A stretch of 64,000 bases of DNA from Pelagicoccus mobilis (GTDB lineage Bacteria > Verrucomicrobiota > Verrucomicrobiia > Opitutales > Opitutaceae), in assembly GCF_016595505.1 (NCBI RefSeq), contig NZ_JAENIL010000035.1, positions 1 to 64,000 on the forward strand, given 5' to 3'. This document shows, in pieces, positions 9,359-16,587 of the stretch. Within the stretch, counting starts at the first letter, position 1. Every line of letters starts with the position of its first letter. The position numbers and the translations under genes are program-made. Below the pieces are notes generated by a model. That model was given only the letters and a program-made list of their open reading frames with translations, did no database searches and was not told the origin of the DNA.

Positions 9359-9729
9359 CAAATCGGTTTTAGTTGCTCTTCGATACTCTTGGTTCGTTCG
9401 AGATCTAGGTCTCCGGTGTGTTGCGTGCTTTTTCGCTCGATCAGAAAGACGCTGCATTCCTCTTCGGCGATGGGGTTGTGCATGACACCTTTGGGTACGA
9501 TGTACATCTCGCCTGGACCAAGCTCGATACAGTCATCTTCCAGTTCGATTTTCAGGTGTCCGTCGATTACCAGGAAAAGCTCATCCTCGTTGTCGTGTTT
9601 GTGCCAAGCTAGGCTACCTTTCAGTTTTGCGATCTTGGCGTAGGAATCGTCGATTTCACCCAGCACGCGTGGCGACCAGGTCTCTTTGAGTTTGGCTGCT
9701 TTTTTCTTTAGGTTGATGGCTGTATTCAT
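9358..9729 (-). CDS. Cupin-domain protein
   Basis: A single-domain cupin of 123 residues. Motif 1 is visible as WHKHDNEDELFLVIDG (His43, His45, Glu50), and motif 2 as PKGVMHNP with His84, which together form the usual metal site. Small cupins of this kind are found as metal-dependent dioxygenases, isomerases or ligand sensors, and nothing here selects one. The ATG overlaps the stop of the VOC-family gene (ATGA at 9726-9729), so it is the distal gene of a cluster of small metabolite-binding proteins (ACT, VOC, cupin). Confidence 0.82.
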   Translation of the reverse strand: MNTAINLKKKAAKLKETWSPRVLGEIDDSYAKIAKLKGSLAWHKHDNEDELFLVIDGHLKIELEDDCIELGPGEMYIVPKGVMHNPIAEEECSVFLIERKSTQHTGDLDLERTKSIEEQLKPI

Positions 9730-10118
9730 TGTTTGGATTCTTTTACGGTGTCTGTATCTTCATCGATGGGGCACCCGAACGTTAGCAGGTTGCCGTCTAT
9801 GTCTCTCACTTGGAAATCTCTCATCTGGTATGGCCAAGTCGCTAGCTTGGTGGTGATGTCAGCTCCTTTTGCGCAGATAGCTTCGTAGTAGTTGTCGACC
9901 TCATCGCAAAAAGCGTAAAGCGAGCCCATGCCAGTCCGGCCTGCGTTTTCTGCTCCTGAGCACAGATGAAGTAAGACTTTTCCCATTCGAACCCCGGCGT
10001 AGAAGGGGGGCTCGCCGTAGGCGAACTCCTTTTCAAATCCGAGTACCTCAGTGTAGAATACGATTGATTTGTCTAGGTCGGAGACCTGAAAAACGGGAGA
10101 TGCAGAGTTGGCGTTCAT
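9726..10118 (-). CDS. VOC (glyoxalase/bleomycin-resistance) family protein
   Basis: The 130-residue protein has the paired beta-alpha-beta-beta-beta pattern of the vicinal-oxygen-chelate fold. The opening FQVSDLDKSIVFYTEVLGF and the closing block RDFQVRDIDGNLLTFG are typical of the superfamily. Such proteins bind a metal and small ligands; functions range from lyases to drug sequestration. The gene sits one base downstream of the ACT-domain gene and is coupled through ATGA to the cupin gene, so the three are probably one transcript. Confidence 0.82.
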   Translation of the reverse strand: MNANSASPVFQVSDLDKSIVFYTEVLGFEKEFAYGEPPFYAGVRMGKVLLHLCSGAENAGRTGMGSLYAFCDEVDNYYEAICAKGADITTKLATWPYQMRDFQVRDIDGNLLTFGCPIDEDTDTVKESKQ

Positions 10119-10119
10119 G

Positions 10120-10539
10120 TTAATCGCGAGGGGTGGGGTTAGGGTGGCGTTGGCTCAAGACTCGGAGCGTATTCATGGCCTTTTCGGCATCCAGTTCCGG
10201 GACAAACAGATGGTCGTGGTAGTAGGCGGAAACGACATTGCAGGATATTCCAGCCTCGGCGAGCGCGGCGGTGATTTCATTGAGGAAGCCGACTGCATCG
10301 AGCGCGGAGTGGACGCGAAGGGTGATTCTTTTCCATACTCCAGTATACGATAAAGAGAGCTGTTTGGCTTCGTTAGCTCTGCAAATGAGAGTGGTTCCTT
10401 CCTCTTCTTGGAAAAGACAGATTGGGCTCAAGTCGCTTGGTAAGCTCTTCGAGGGGCAAGACACGAAGACGAAGTTTTCCTCCGAGAGTTCTGGAGACAT
10501 GGATTTGATCAAGGTTTCTAGGTCTTTCATGCCGTCCAT
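10120..10539 (-). CDS. Two-part ACT-domain protein (ACT_3/ACT_7 type)
   Basis: The 139-residue protein matches small ACT proteins with an N-terminal ACT_3-like half (LETLIKSMSPEL opening) and a C-terminal ACT_7-like half (ITLRVHSALDAVGFLNEI, then AGISCNVVSAYYHDHLFVP). ACT domains bind amino acids and usually work as sensors. The start may be ATG 10539 or the better family match at 10530 (MKDLETL). Immediately upstream lies a truncated LysE-type exporter, so this gene was probably once partnered with an amino-acid exporter. The VOC gene follows after one base. Confidence 0.82.
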   Translation of the reverse strand: MDGMKDLETLIKSMSPELSEENFVFVSCPSKSLPSDLSPICLFQEEEGTTLICRANEAKQLSLSYTGVWKRITLRVHSALDAVGFLNEITAALAEAGISCNVVSAYYHDHLFVPELDAEKAMNTLRVLSQRHPNPTPRD

Positions 10540-10579
10540 AAGAGGTGTATTCAGTATTTTGTTTTGGGGCGGAGCCTTT

Positions 10580-10660
10580 GTAGAGGGTATCTGGGCCGGG
10601 CGCTAGGTTCAGGCTGATCGCTGTGATTACGAAGAGGCCGAATTCTTGAATTCCAAACAT
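10580..10660 (-). pseudogene. Truncated remnant of a LysE/RhtB-type exporter
   Basis: On the minus strand an ATG at 10660 opens 27 residues beginning MFGIQEFGLFVITAISLN and continuing to APGPDTLY. This is the first membrane helix and the PGPDTLY motif of LysE/RhtB amino-acid exporters, which are normally about 205 residues. After Tyr (10580) the similarity ends abruptly, and the frame runs out of frame through the ACT gene. The rest of the exporter seems to have been deleted, joining its start region to the ACT gene. Confidence 0.65.
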
Positions 10661-10904
10661 AGGAGAAGGGGAGTTGGTTCGCTTCTCGGTAGAAACTGGA
10701 TGGGGGAAGGGGGCATGTCGAACCAATGAGCAGGTAAAATCGAGTGACCCGCTTTCGGGTGTTTTTCCGGATTCTTTGAGTCGTCTCGGAAACGGCCAGA
10801 GTGGGACCTTGGTCCTATATCAAAGGGCGGACACTTCTGTCATACTTGAGTCTACAGATAATTGACTCGATCCCAAAATAGAATGGCAGGGGCCACTCCA
10901 GCCT

Positions 10905-11723
10905 ATGAAAAACATAGTCTCCATTTTCGCAGCAGTTTCCTTTATGTTGCTTCCGCCTGCTCTGGCGGAGGACGCGCCAGTTGACACCCATCCCGCACGC
11001 GCGTCTATCTCCACGATTTGGAAAGAGGCTTCCCATAGCTCTGTCTACAGAGTTAGGGGCGAAGTGGTTCAGCTCCTGAGCCAGAGCGACTTGATGGTAC
11101 AGGATCGTACGGGCGTACTCATCGTCGATGCCCGGTCATCTCATTTCTCAGAGCAATCTGTCGCCCTTGGGGATACTGTCGAAGTCACCGGTCAGGTTTC
11201 GAAGTCCAAAGAGCGACTTAATTCTTTCAAGGCGAAATCCATTCAACTGCTCGCTCACAACCATAAGTCTATTACCCAACCGAGATTCATTGGAGAAGCC
11301 GAGCACACCACGATTTTGCCAATGGATATCAAGCTACGGTCGCGAATTGATACTGGGGCGACTACTTGCTCGATGAATGCTCTCAACATCTTGAATTTCG
11401 AGCGCGAGGGGAAAAAGTGGATACGGTTCGATATCGTTGATCCAGAAACAGGCGGGAATATCGAAGTCGAACGTCCTTGCGTGCGCATTTCCAGTATCAA
11501 GCGTCACGGTGCTGAAGACCAGAAGCGACCGGTAGTCATGATGGACGTTTCGATTGGCGATTTGCGGCGCGTTGTCGAGTTCACACTGACTGACCGCTCT
11601 AAGTACGATTATCCTGTTCTGATCGGTCGCAACTACTTGAACGGGCTGGCGATTGTCGATGTCAGCTCCTCTTATCTGGGCGATACTTATCCCGAGATAC
11701 AGCCGTCACCTGTAAAGCCTTAG
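10905..11723 (+). CDS. Secreted retropepsin-like protease (DUF785/RimB-type) with N-terminal OB-like domain
   Basis: The 272-residue protein has a signal peptide ending near residue 21 (ALA-ED). Residues ~45-117 form a small beta-barrel resembling an OB-fold (YRVRGEVVQLL, VALGDTVEVTGQV). The C-terminal domain from about 132 is a pepsin-like monomer of PF05618 with the catalytic motif DTGA at 149-152 and the block PVLIGRNYLNGLAIVD near the end. These proteins are encoded with ATP-grasp peptide ligases and are thought to cut or trim the ligase product. The next gene starts 12 bp later. The export signal and OB-like domain place this protease in the periplasm. Confidence 0.85.
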   Translation: MKNIVSIFAAVSFMLLPPALAEDAPVDTHPARASISTIWKEASHSSVYRVRGEVVQLLSQSDLMVQDRTGVLIVDARSSHFSEQSVALGDTVEVTGQVSKSKERLNSFKAKSIQLLAHNHKSITQPRFIGEAEHTTILPMDIKLRSRIDTGATTCSMNALNILNFEREGKKWIRFDIVDPETGGNIEVERPCVRISSIKRHGAEDQKRPVVMMDVSIGDLRRVVEFTLTDRSKYDYPVLIGRNYLNGLAIVDVSSSYLGDTYPEIQPSPVKP

Positions 11724-11734
11724 CGTGTCCTGCC

Positions 11735-13267
11735 ATGTCCTCTAAGTCGCAACTTTATATCTGGGTCGCCCTCCTCTGCATCCTAGGCCTCGGGCGGACT
11801 CTGTACAAAAACCAAAAACTCGATTTCCCCCTCGTCCCGGGAGTTCAGGAAGACGTGTGGATTCTGGAAGCTCAGATCGACTTCGAAGCCCGAGGAGATG
11901 CGGTTAAAGTATCCTTCGGCCTTCCTGCTTATACCTCTGGTTTCGAGATTATCGATGAGAGTGTTGCGTCGCCAGGATATGGATACTACAAGAGCGAAAA
12001 TGATGGCGTTGCTCGAGCTGTCTGGTCCGCCCGATCAAAGGAGGGTCCTCAGCGTCTGTATTACCAGATTAGCATGGTGCAACGATACGAGGGCAGGGAG
12101 GTCGGCGCGGGCGATCGCACCATCGAAACGATTCCCCCAGCTTTCACCGAGGAACCTTTCCTCTCTGCTGCCAACACAGTGGTGGAGGCGGCGAGGAGCC
12201 GATCCGCCGATTCGGAAACTTACACGCGCGAGATCATCCGTCGCATCAACGAAGAGGAGCCCAGTCAGAATGTGCGTTTGCTCCTCGGTAACTCGTTTCG
12301 CCAGGTCGATCGTATCGAACTCATACACGACTTGCTTTCGCGAGGTGGCGTGCCGTCGCGTATCGTGAAGGGCTTGCCGCTTGGTGATGGGAGAAGGCAT
12401 GCGAGCATGCACCGCTACATTGCTATCTTCGACGGGTCGCTATGGCAGCTTTTCAATCCTCAAACGGGAGAGATGGGGTTTCCTGAGGACCTCATAATTT
12501 GGGGGCAGCATTCTTTGCTGGACGTAGAAGGCGGCGACAATTCCAAAGTTACCATTTCGATGATCAAGACGAGCCAGTCTGCTCGAGTTCTCGCTCTGCA
12601 AGGCATTTCTAGCGAAACCACCGAACGATTGCCCCTCTCCCTCTACGCGCTGCCGATCGATGTGCAGGCGGCCTTCAAGCTGCTGCTGCTGATTCCGATT
12701 GGAGCCATCGTAGTCGTTTTCATCCGTAATCTCATCGGACTGCGCACTTCGGGGACCTTCATGCCGATCCTCATCGCCATGGCATTCATCGAGACCAAGC
12801 TCGTTACCGGGCTCGTCATATTTACCGTTGTGATCGCTCTCGGGCTGCTCATTCGGTCCTATCTCTCGCGCCTTAACTTGCTACTCGTCCCGCGAATTGC
12901 TGCGGTGCTCATCGTGGTTGTCTGTCTCATGGTCATTATCAGTATCGTCGGCCATAACCTAGGCATAGAGGCGAGTATGCGTGTGACTTTGTTCCCAATG
13001 ATCATTCTTGCGTGGACGATCGAGCGCATGTCTGTGCTTTGGGATGAGCAAGGGGCCAAAGAGGTCTATGTTCAAGGTGGCGGCAGTCTTCTCACCGCGG
13101 TGCTGGTCTATCTTGTAATGACAAGTGAATACATTCAGTTCTACACTTTCATGTTTCCAGAGTTGTTGCTTGTGGCGCTTGCTCTGACTCTAGCTATCGG
13201 CACTTATTCAGGCTACCGCCTCACCGAGCTCTGGCGCTTCGAGCCATTGGTAAAGGAGTCTGAATGA
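11735..13267 (+). CDS. Inactive transglutaminase fused to a 7TM domain
   Basis: The 510-residue protein has an N-terminal membrane anchor (about residues 8-24), a periplasmic transglutaminase-like domain (about 40-290) and seven membrane segments (about 310-500). This is the architecture of the inactive-transglutaminase/7TM_transglut family (PF14400/PF14402). The usual nucleophilic Cys is not seen in the RIELIHDLLSRGGVPSR region, consistent with the family being a non-catalytic peptide-binding module. It sits between the retropepsin and ATP-grasp genes and overlaps the latter by ATGA, so it probably forms the membrane part of one system. Confidence 0.85.
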   Translation: MSSKSQLYIWVALLCILGLGRTLYKNQKLDFPLVPGVQEDVWILEAQIDFEARGDAVKVSFGLPAYTSGFEIIDESVASPGYGYYKSENDGVARAVWSARSKEGPQRLYYQISMVQRYEGREVGAGDRTIETIPPAFTEEPFLSAANTVVEAARSRSADSETYTREIIRRINEEEPSQNVRLLLGNSFRQVDRIELIHDLLSRGGVPSRIVKGLPLGDGRRHASMHRYIAIFDGSLWQLFNPQTGEMGFPEDLIIWGQHSLLDVEGGDNSKVTISMIKTSQSARVLALQGISSETTERLPLSLYALPIDVQAAFKLLLLIPIGAIVVVFIRNLIGLRTSGTFMPILIAMAFIETKLVTGLVIFTVVIALGLLIRSYLSRLNLLLVPRIAAVLIVVVCLMVIISIVGHNLGIEASMRVTLFPMIILAWTIERMSVLWDEQGAKEVYVQGGGSLLTAVLVYLVMTSEYIQFYTFMFPELLLVALALTLAIGTYSGYRLTELWRFEPLVKESE

Positions 13268-14211
13268 AGATCGTGAGCCCATGGAAGCTCGAACGGGAAG
13301 GCGTCCTCGGAATGAATGGTCGCAATGCCGACTATGTGTTGAAATACAATCGGCGAAAATTCTACCCGCGCGTCGACGACAAGCTCATTACTAAGCGCCT
13401 CGCGTTGCAGGGGGGGATTCCTGTGCCTGAACTCATCGCATCCGTTCGCTTCAACCACCAGCTACGCGACCTCAAGAGGGTTCTGGATGGTGAGAGTGAG
13501 TTTGTCATCAAACCTTCCCAAGGGTGTGCAGGGCAGGGAATCTTGGTTATCACGCAAAGAGAGGGGGATCTCTTTATAAAGCCGAATGGCGCTACGCTAA
13601 CGCTTGAGCAAATCAAGCGGCATATATCTGACATCCTAAGCGGCTTGCACAGTCTCGGCGGTCAGCCCGATCGGGCGATGATTGAAAAGCTGATACATTT
13701 CACAGACGCGTTCGAACCTTACACTTATCAAGGGGTGCCTGACATCCGGGTCATTATGTTTCTTGGTTACCCGGTCATGGCTATGACGCGTCTTTCTACG
13801 AGCATGTCGGACGGCAAAGCGAATCTCCACCAGGGCGCGGTCGGCGTAGGCCTTGACATTGGAAATGGACGCCCGCTCCGGGCGGTTCAGTTCGACCGGC
13901 CCATCCTTAAGCACCCGGACACGGGCAACTCTTTTGAGAAGATGAGTATCGAACGCTGGGACGACATCTTGCTTATCGCCTCTCGCTGCTACGAGCTAAC
14001 CGAGCTCGGCTACATGGGCGCCGATGTGGTTCTCGACAGAGAGAAGGGGCCAATGATTTTGGAGCTTAACGCCCGACCTGGCTTGGCCATTCAAGCAGCA
14101 AATGGTACCGGGCTCAAAAACCGGCTAGAGCAAATCAAGAAACTCTCGGAATCCAGGGCGACCCCCGAGCAGCGAGTCAAAATAGCGCAGGAGTTGTTCG
14201 CGGTTGCCTGA
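13264..14211 (+). CDS. Alpha-L-glutamate ligase-like ATP-grasp protein (RimK-related)
   Basis: The 315-residue cytoplasmic ATP-grasp enzyme shows the ATP-binding block VIKPSQGCAGQGILVI (about residues 80-95) and the metal-binding end LELNARPGLAIQAANGTG (about 268-285). It belongs to the group of peptide/amino-acid ligases annotated as alpha-L-glutamate ligase-like, related to RimK, which add amino acids to a protein or small acceptor. It is translationally coupled to the 7TM gene (ATGA). With the retropepsin it forms a make-and-trim set probably working on an envelope-associated peptide or modification; the substrate is not known from sequence. Confidence 0.85.
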   Translation: MKIVSPWKLEREGVLGMNGRNADYVLKYNRRKFYPRVDDKLITKRLALQGGIPVPELIASVRFNHQLRDLKRVLDGESEFVIKPSQGCAGQGILVITQREGDLFIKPNGATLTLEQIKRHISDILSGLHSLGGQPDRAMIEKLIHFTDAFEPYTYQGVPDIRVIMFLGYPVMAMTRLSTSMSDGKANLHQGAVGVGLDIGNGRPLRAVQFDRPILKHPDTGNSFEKMSIERWDDILLIASRCYELTELGYMGADVVLDREKGPMILELNARPGLAIQAANGTGLKNRLEQIKKLSESRATPEQRVKIAQELFAVA

Positions 14212-14248
14212 CGTTTTTACGCGGCTTTGGGTGTCGCGACAATCTCTG

Positions 14249-14266
14249 AGAGACGTTTTTGTCTCT
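14249..14266 (+). terminator. Candidate terminator hairpin after the ligase operon
   Basis: AGAGAC (14249-14254) and GTCTCT (14261-14266) pair around a GTTTTT loop, and the stem extends by three more positions with one mismatch. It lies 38 bp after the ligase stop. No strong T-run follows, so the call is tentative. Confidence 0.4.
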
Positions 14267-14300
14267 TAGAATTGGGTACAGAATACTCTAGGTTCGCCCC

Positions 14301-14414
14301 CAAATGCAGTGGAAGAGAACCTAACCGTTGGAGTTCCGCCTTTAGGCGGCAACCAATAAGCCCGCTGAAGCGGGAACTCCAACAGTCTCGCCAAACAGCA
14401 ATCCACTGCTTTTG
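14301..14414. repeat. REPIN-like element: two inverted REP sequences within imperfect terminal repeats
   Basis: At 14327-14349 GTTGGAGTTC leads into the palindrome CCGCCTTTAGGCGG. At 14361-14383 an inverted copy, CCCGCTGAAGCGGG followed by AACTCCAAC, faces it. A GGAG head followed by a GC-rich hairpin is the REP signature, and two inverted REPs make a REPIN. The unit is bordered by 13-bp inverted repeats, CAAATGCAGTGGA (14301-14313) and its complement with one mismatch (14402-14414). Part of the same element recurs at 21512-21560. Confidence 0.75.
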
Positions 14415-14424
14415 ACTATGATCC

Positions 14425-15204
14425 TTACTCTAGGAGGTCTAAGACGTTTTGAGGGGAAATCTTTGAGTGTTGTATGATCGCTTCGCCGAACTCGGTCATT
14501 ACGTTTTGTCGTGCTCGACGTGTGCTTTCCTCGGCAGTGTTGGTATCGACGAGATGGCTGTTGGTTGCCCGAAGGGTGGACTGCTTGGTGGCGACCGCCT
14601 CCGAAGCGCTCGCGAGGGTCTTGGATTGCTCTTCGTTGGCTTCTTCTAATGTATCCAAGAAACGGAGACTGAAGTTCAATTCTTCCAAGTTGAAGGAGCT
14701 GAGTTCGTCCGCTTGTAGGATTGCCGCCAATCCACCTGCTAAGTCAGCTTGGTCGATATTGATCGTTCCGCTGTCAGACGGCGCGAGCGTTAGGGAACCG
14801 CCTCCCTCCTTGAACAAAGGAACTCCGTTGAACGACTTGTTCGTGAGGTTGTCTATAAATGATTTGAGTTCCTGAAACTCGTCTTGATAAGGGGCCTTGT
14901 CTGAGGAGTCCTTCTGGAGGTCTTTTAGTTCGAGGAGGCGTTCCAGCGCTTCGGACGCCAGTTGTATGGCCGCGCTTTGAGTCTGCAAAAAGGAGTACGA
15001 GTTCGCGATGTTTGTCTGGTCGGTTTCGAGTCGACGCGATTCTGCGTCGAACTTCATCGCTTCGCTCAAATCCCTATTTTCCGAAAGGGGTGTCGTAGTG
15101 GGGTGGCTTGACAGGTTGGTTTTTGAAGCTGTTCGAGGAGCTTGGTTGCCGCTCAGCTTTTGTAGATGGACCGATGAGTCCTTGGCATTGATTTCGAGTG
15201 ACAT
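14425..15204 (-). CDS. Flagellin-like protein
   Basis: With the start at ATG 15204 the protein is 259 residues and begins MSLEINAKDSSVHLQKLSG, matching the flagellin N-terminus. Earlier in-frame starts at 15231 and 15261 would add 9 or 19 unrelated residues. The N-terminal coiled part (LSEAMKFDAESRR, ANSYSFLQTQ, ALERLLELKDL, FNGVPLF) and the C-terminal D0 helix (ATNSHLVDTNTAEESTRRAR, ending ISPQNVLDLLE) follow flagellin order. The outer domain is very short. The usual motif after LSSG is replaced by a Ser/Thr/Pro-rich linker. No other flagellar genes are in the window. It could also be a minor flagellin or a hook-associated-like protein. Confidence 0.75.
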   Translation of the reverse strand: MSLEINAKDSSVHLQKLSGNQAPRTASKTNLSSHPTTTPLSENRDLSEAMKFDAESRRLETDQTNIANSYSFLQTQSAAIQLASEALERLLELKDLQKDSSDKAPYQDEFQELKSFIDNLTNKSFNGVPLFKEGGGSLTLAPSDSGTINIDQADLAGGLAAILQADELSSFNLEELNFSLRFLDTLEEANEEQSKTLASASEAVATKQSTLRATNSHLVDTNTAEESTRRARQNVMTEFGEAIIQHSKISPQNVLDLLE

Positions 15205-15323
15205 GACGAATGTGTGGTTGCCATTCGACATCTGGGAGGGGCTGCTTGTTTCAAGCGACAATGCTTAAAGCGACTTATGGCGGCGCATATGATCGGGTCG
15301 GGCATATTTTATATAATTTTCAA

Positions 15324-15339
15324 AACCTCTATAGAGGTT
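15324..15339. promoter_or_regulatory. Perfect 16-bp palindrome between the SnoaL-like and flagellin-like genes
   Basis: AACCTCTA followed by TAGAGGTT is a perfect palindrome. On the minus strand it is followed by TTTTGAAAATT, so it may be the terminator of the SnoaL-like gene. It also lies 120 bp upstream of the flagellin-like start and could be a regulator site. The sequence does not decide between these. Confidence 0.4.
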
Positions 15340-15396
15340 AGAGTAGATACTTGCTGTATCCATTCGTCCGTGATTCCACCCCTGTTTCTTCGTTCC

Positions 15397-15876
15397 TCAA
15401 AATACCCCGTTCGAGTTGCGAATCTTTCCGCCGTTCATGAGGGAGTAGAAGCGCATGAATCCGTCGAGCGCCTGCAAGGAGTCCCAATGCTCAACGATTT
15501 CGCCGTCGCGAATCCTCCAGATATCAATGATGTTGAGCCCCTTCCGGTCGTTGCCGCGATGCGCCTTCCTCATCGTCGCGTGGGAGTGAAAAATAACTCG
15601 GTCGCCATCCGCGATGATCTGTTTCACGTCATAGCAGTACTCAGGAAACTGTTTGGTGAAGTCCTTCAATAAGCCGATCAAACCCTCGATGCCTTCCGGA
15701 ATGTTCCGGTTGTGTTGGGTATAGGAGGAGTTCGAGTAGTGGTCCCGAACGTAGTCGAACGCGTGATCGTTCATCAGTTTCTGAACGAAGTCCGTGATCA
15801 ACTCGGCGTTTGCCGACTCCTCCGCTGTCCAATGGCTTTTACGTAGCTTCTCGAAATTTACCTTTAGCGTTTCCAT
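15397..15876 (-). CDS. SnoaL-like (NTF2-fold) protein
   Basis: From ATG 15876 the product is 159 residues, an NTF2-fold protein of the SnoaL-like polyketide-cyclase/aldol-condensation group. Supporting blocks are YTQHNRNIPEGIEGLIGLLK and the closing IIDIWRIRDGEIVEHWDSLQ. An in-frame TTG at 15909 lies inside an operator palindrome and is not a likely start. It is divergent from a TetR gene, and two operator-like palindromes occupy the shared promoter region, so it is probably the main target of that regulator. The enzymatic substrate is unknown. Confidence 0.8.
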   Translation of the reverse strand: METLKVNFEKLRKSHWTAEESANAELITDFVQKLMNDHAFDYVRDHYSNSSYTQHNRNIPEGIEGLIGLLKDFTKQFPEYCYDVKQIIADGDRVIFHSHATMRKAHRGNDRKGLNIIDIWRIRDGEIVEHWDSLQALDGFMRFYSLMNGGKIRNSNGVF

Positions 15877-15893
15877 AGCGTCTTTGTTTATAA

Positions 15894-15909
15894 TTGAATG
15901 AACATTCAA
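15894..15909. promoter_or_regulatory. TetR-type operator, perfect palindrome
   Basis: TTGAATG-AA-CATTCAA is a perfect 16-bp dyad between the divergent SnoaL-like and TetR genes, 18 bp upstream of the SnoaL-like ATG. Its size and position fit autoregulation by the adjacent TetR protein. A second, less perfect copy lies exactly 50 bp away, centre to centre. Confidence 0.6.
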
Positions 15910-15943
15910 AAACGAAACGGTTTATCTGAAGTCAAATAAATTA

Positions 15944-15959
15944 TTGAACAGTCATTCAA
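15944..15959. promoter_or_regulatory. Second TetR-type operator, imperfect
   Basis: TTGAACAGTCATTCAA shares the right half-site CATTCAA and 5 of 7 left half-site bases with the perfect dyad at 15894-15909. It lies 20 bp upstream of the TetR ATG. The 50-bp centre spacing puts both sites on the same DNA face. Confidence 0.55.
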
Positions 15960-15978
15960 CAACTGGCAGCAATTGGGC

Positions 15979-16587
15979 ATGGCAAGACCAGCGAAACACG
16001 ACAGGGCAGCGGTATTGGAGGCTGCGACTTCGCTCTTTTGGGAGCGGGGTTACCGAGGAGTATCGATCAGCGATCTGGTCAAAGCGACTGGCATGCTGGC
16101 TGGCAGCTTCTATTCGAGTTTCGGCAGCAAAGAAGGAATCTTCATCGAGTGCATACATCACTACGGCGGATTGGCGTCGGAACACTACAAGGCTGCCGAT
16201 CGGGCGAAGTCGCCGCTTAAGAAGATTGAGAATCTGCTCCGCATCTTGGTCGCGGATGCTTTGAAGCACGAGGATCGTCGCGCCTGTTTCGTAATGAACT
16301 CGCTGCTCGAAATCGCTCCTCAGCACCCGAAGGTTTCTAAAATCCTGCAGGAGTATCTGCGTTTGTCGGAAGCTTGGATTGAGGAGAAGCTGGAGGCTGC
16401 CAAGGCGGCTGGCGAGCTAGCGCCGCAAACTGACTGCGCGAAGCTTGCGTCTTGCCTATGGGGCATCTCTTACGGGATTCGAGTGAAGGCCCGTGCTGGG
16501 GAAAGTGCCGAACGCGTGAAGCACTATCAGAAGGCCGTCTTTTCTGCTCTTGTCGATCCGTGGCGAGTTGAAGCGGCTGCGGTTTAG
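15979..16587 (+). CDS. TetR/AcrR family transcriptional regulator
   Basis: From ATG 15979 the protein has 202 residues. An in-frame TTG six bases earlier is less likely. The N-terminal helix-turn-helix is clear: RAAVLEAATSLFWERGYRG, then ISDLVKATGMLAGSFYSSFGSKEGIF (about residues 30-55). The C-terminal part resembles the TetR_C group of regulators that respond to electrophiles or small aromatic compounds (RACFVMNSLLEIAPQHPKV block). It presumably represses itself and the divergent SnoaL-like gene through the two dyads upstream. Its stop overlaps the stop of the convergent DUF1552 gene by four bases. Confidence 0.9.
   Translation: MARPAKHDRAAVLEAATSLFWERGYRGVSISDLVKATGMLAGSFYSSFGSKEGIFIECIHHYGGLASEHYKAADRAKSPLKKIENLLRILVADALKHEDRRACFVMNSLLEIAPQHPKVSKILQEYLRLSEAWIEEKLEAAKAAGELAPQTDCAKLASCLWGISYGIRVKARAGESAERVKHYQKAVFSALVDPWRVEAAAV

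Noticed and set aside
10373-10726. A 117-codon minus-strand frame as an intact gene
   Set aside because: Only residues 23-49 are protein-like (LysE start); the rest is the ACT gene read out of frame.
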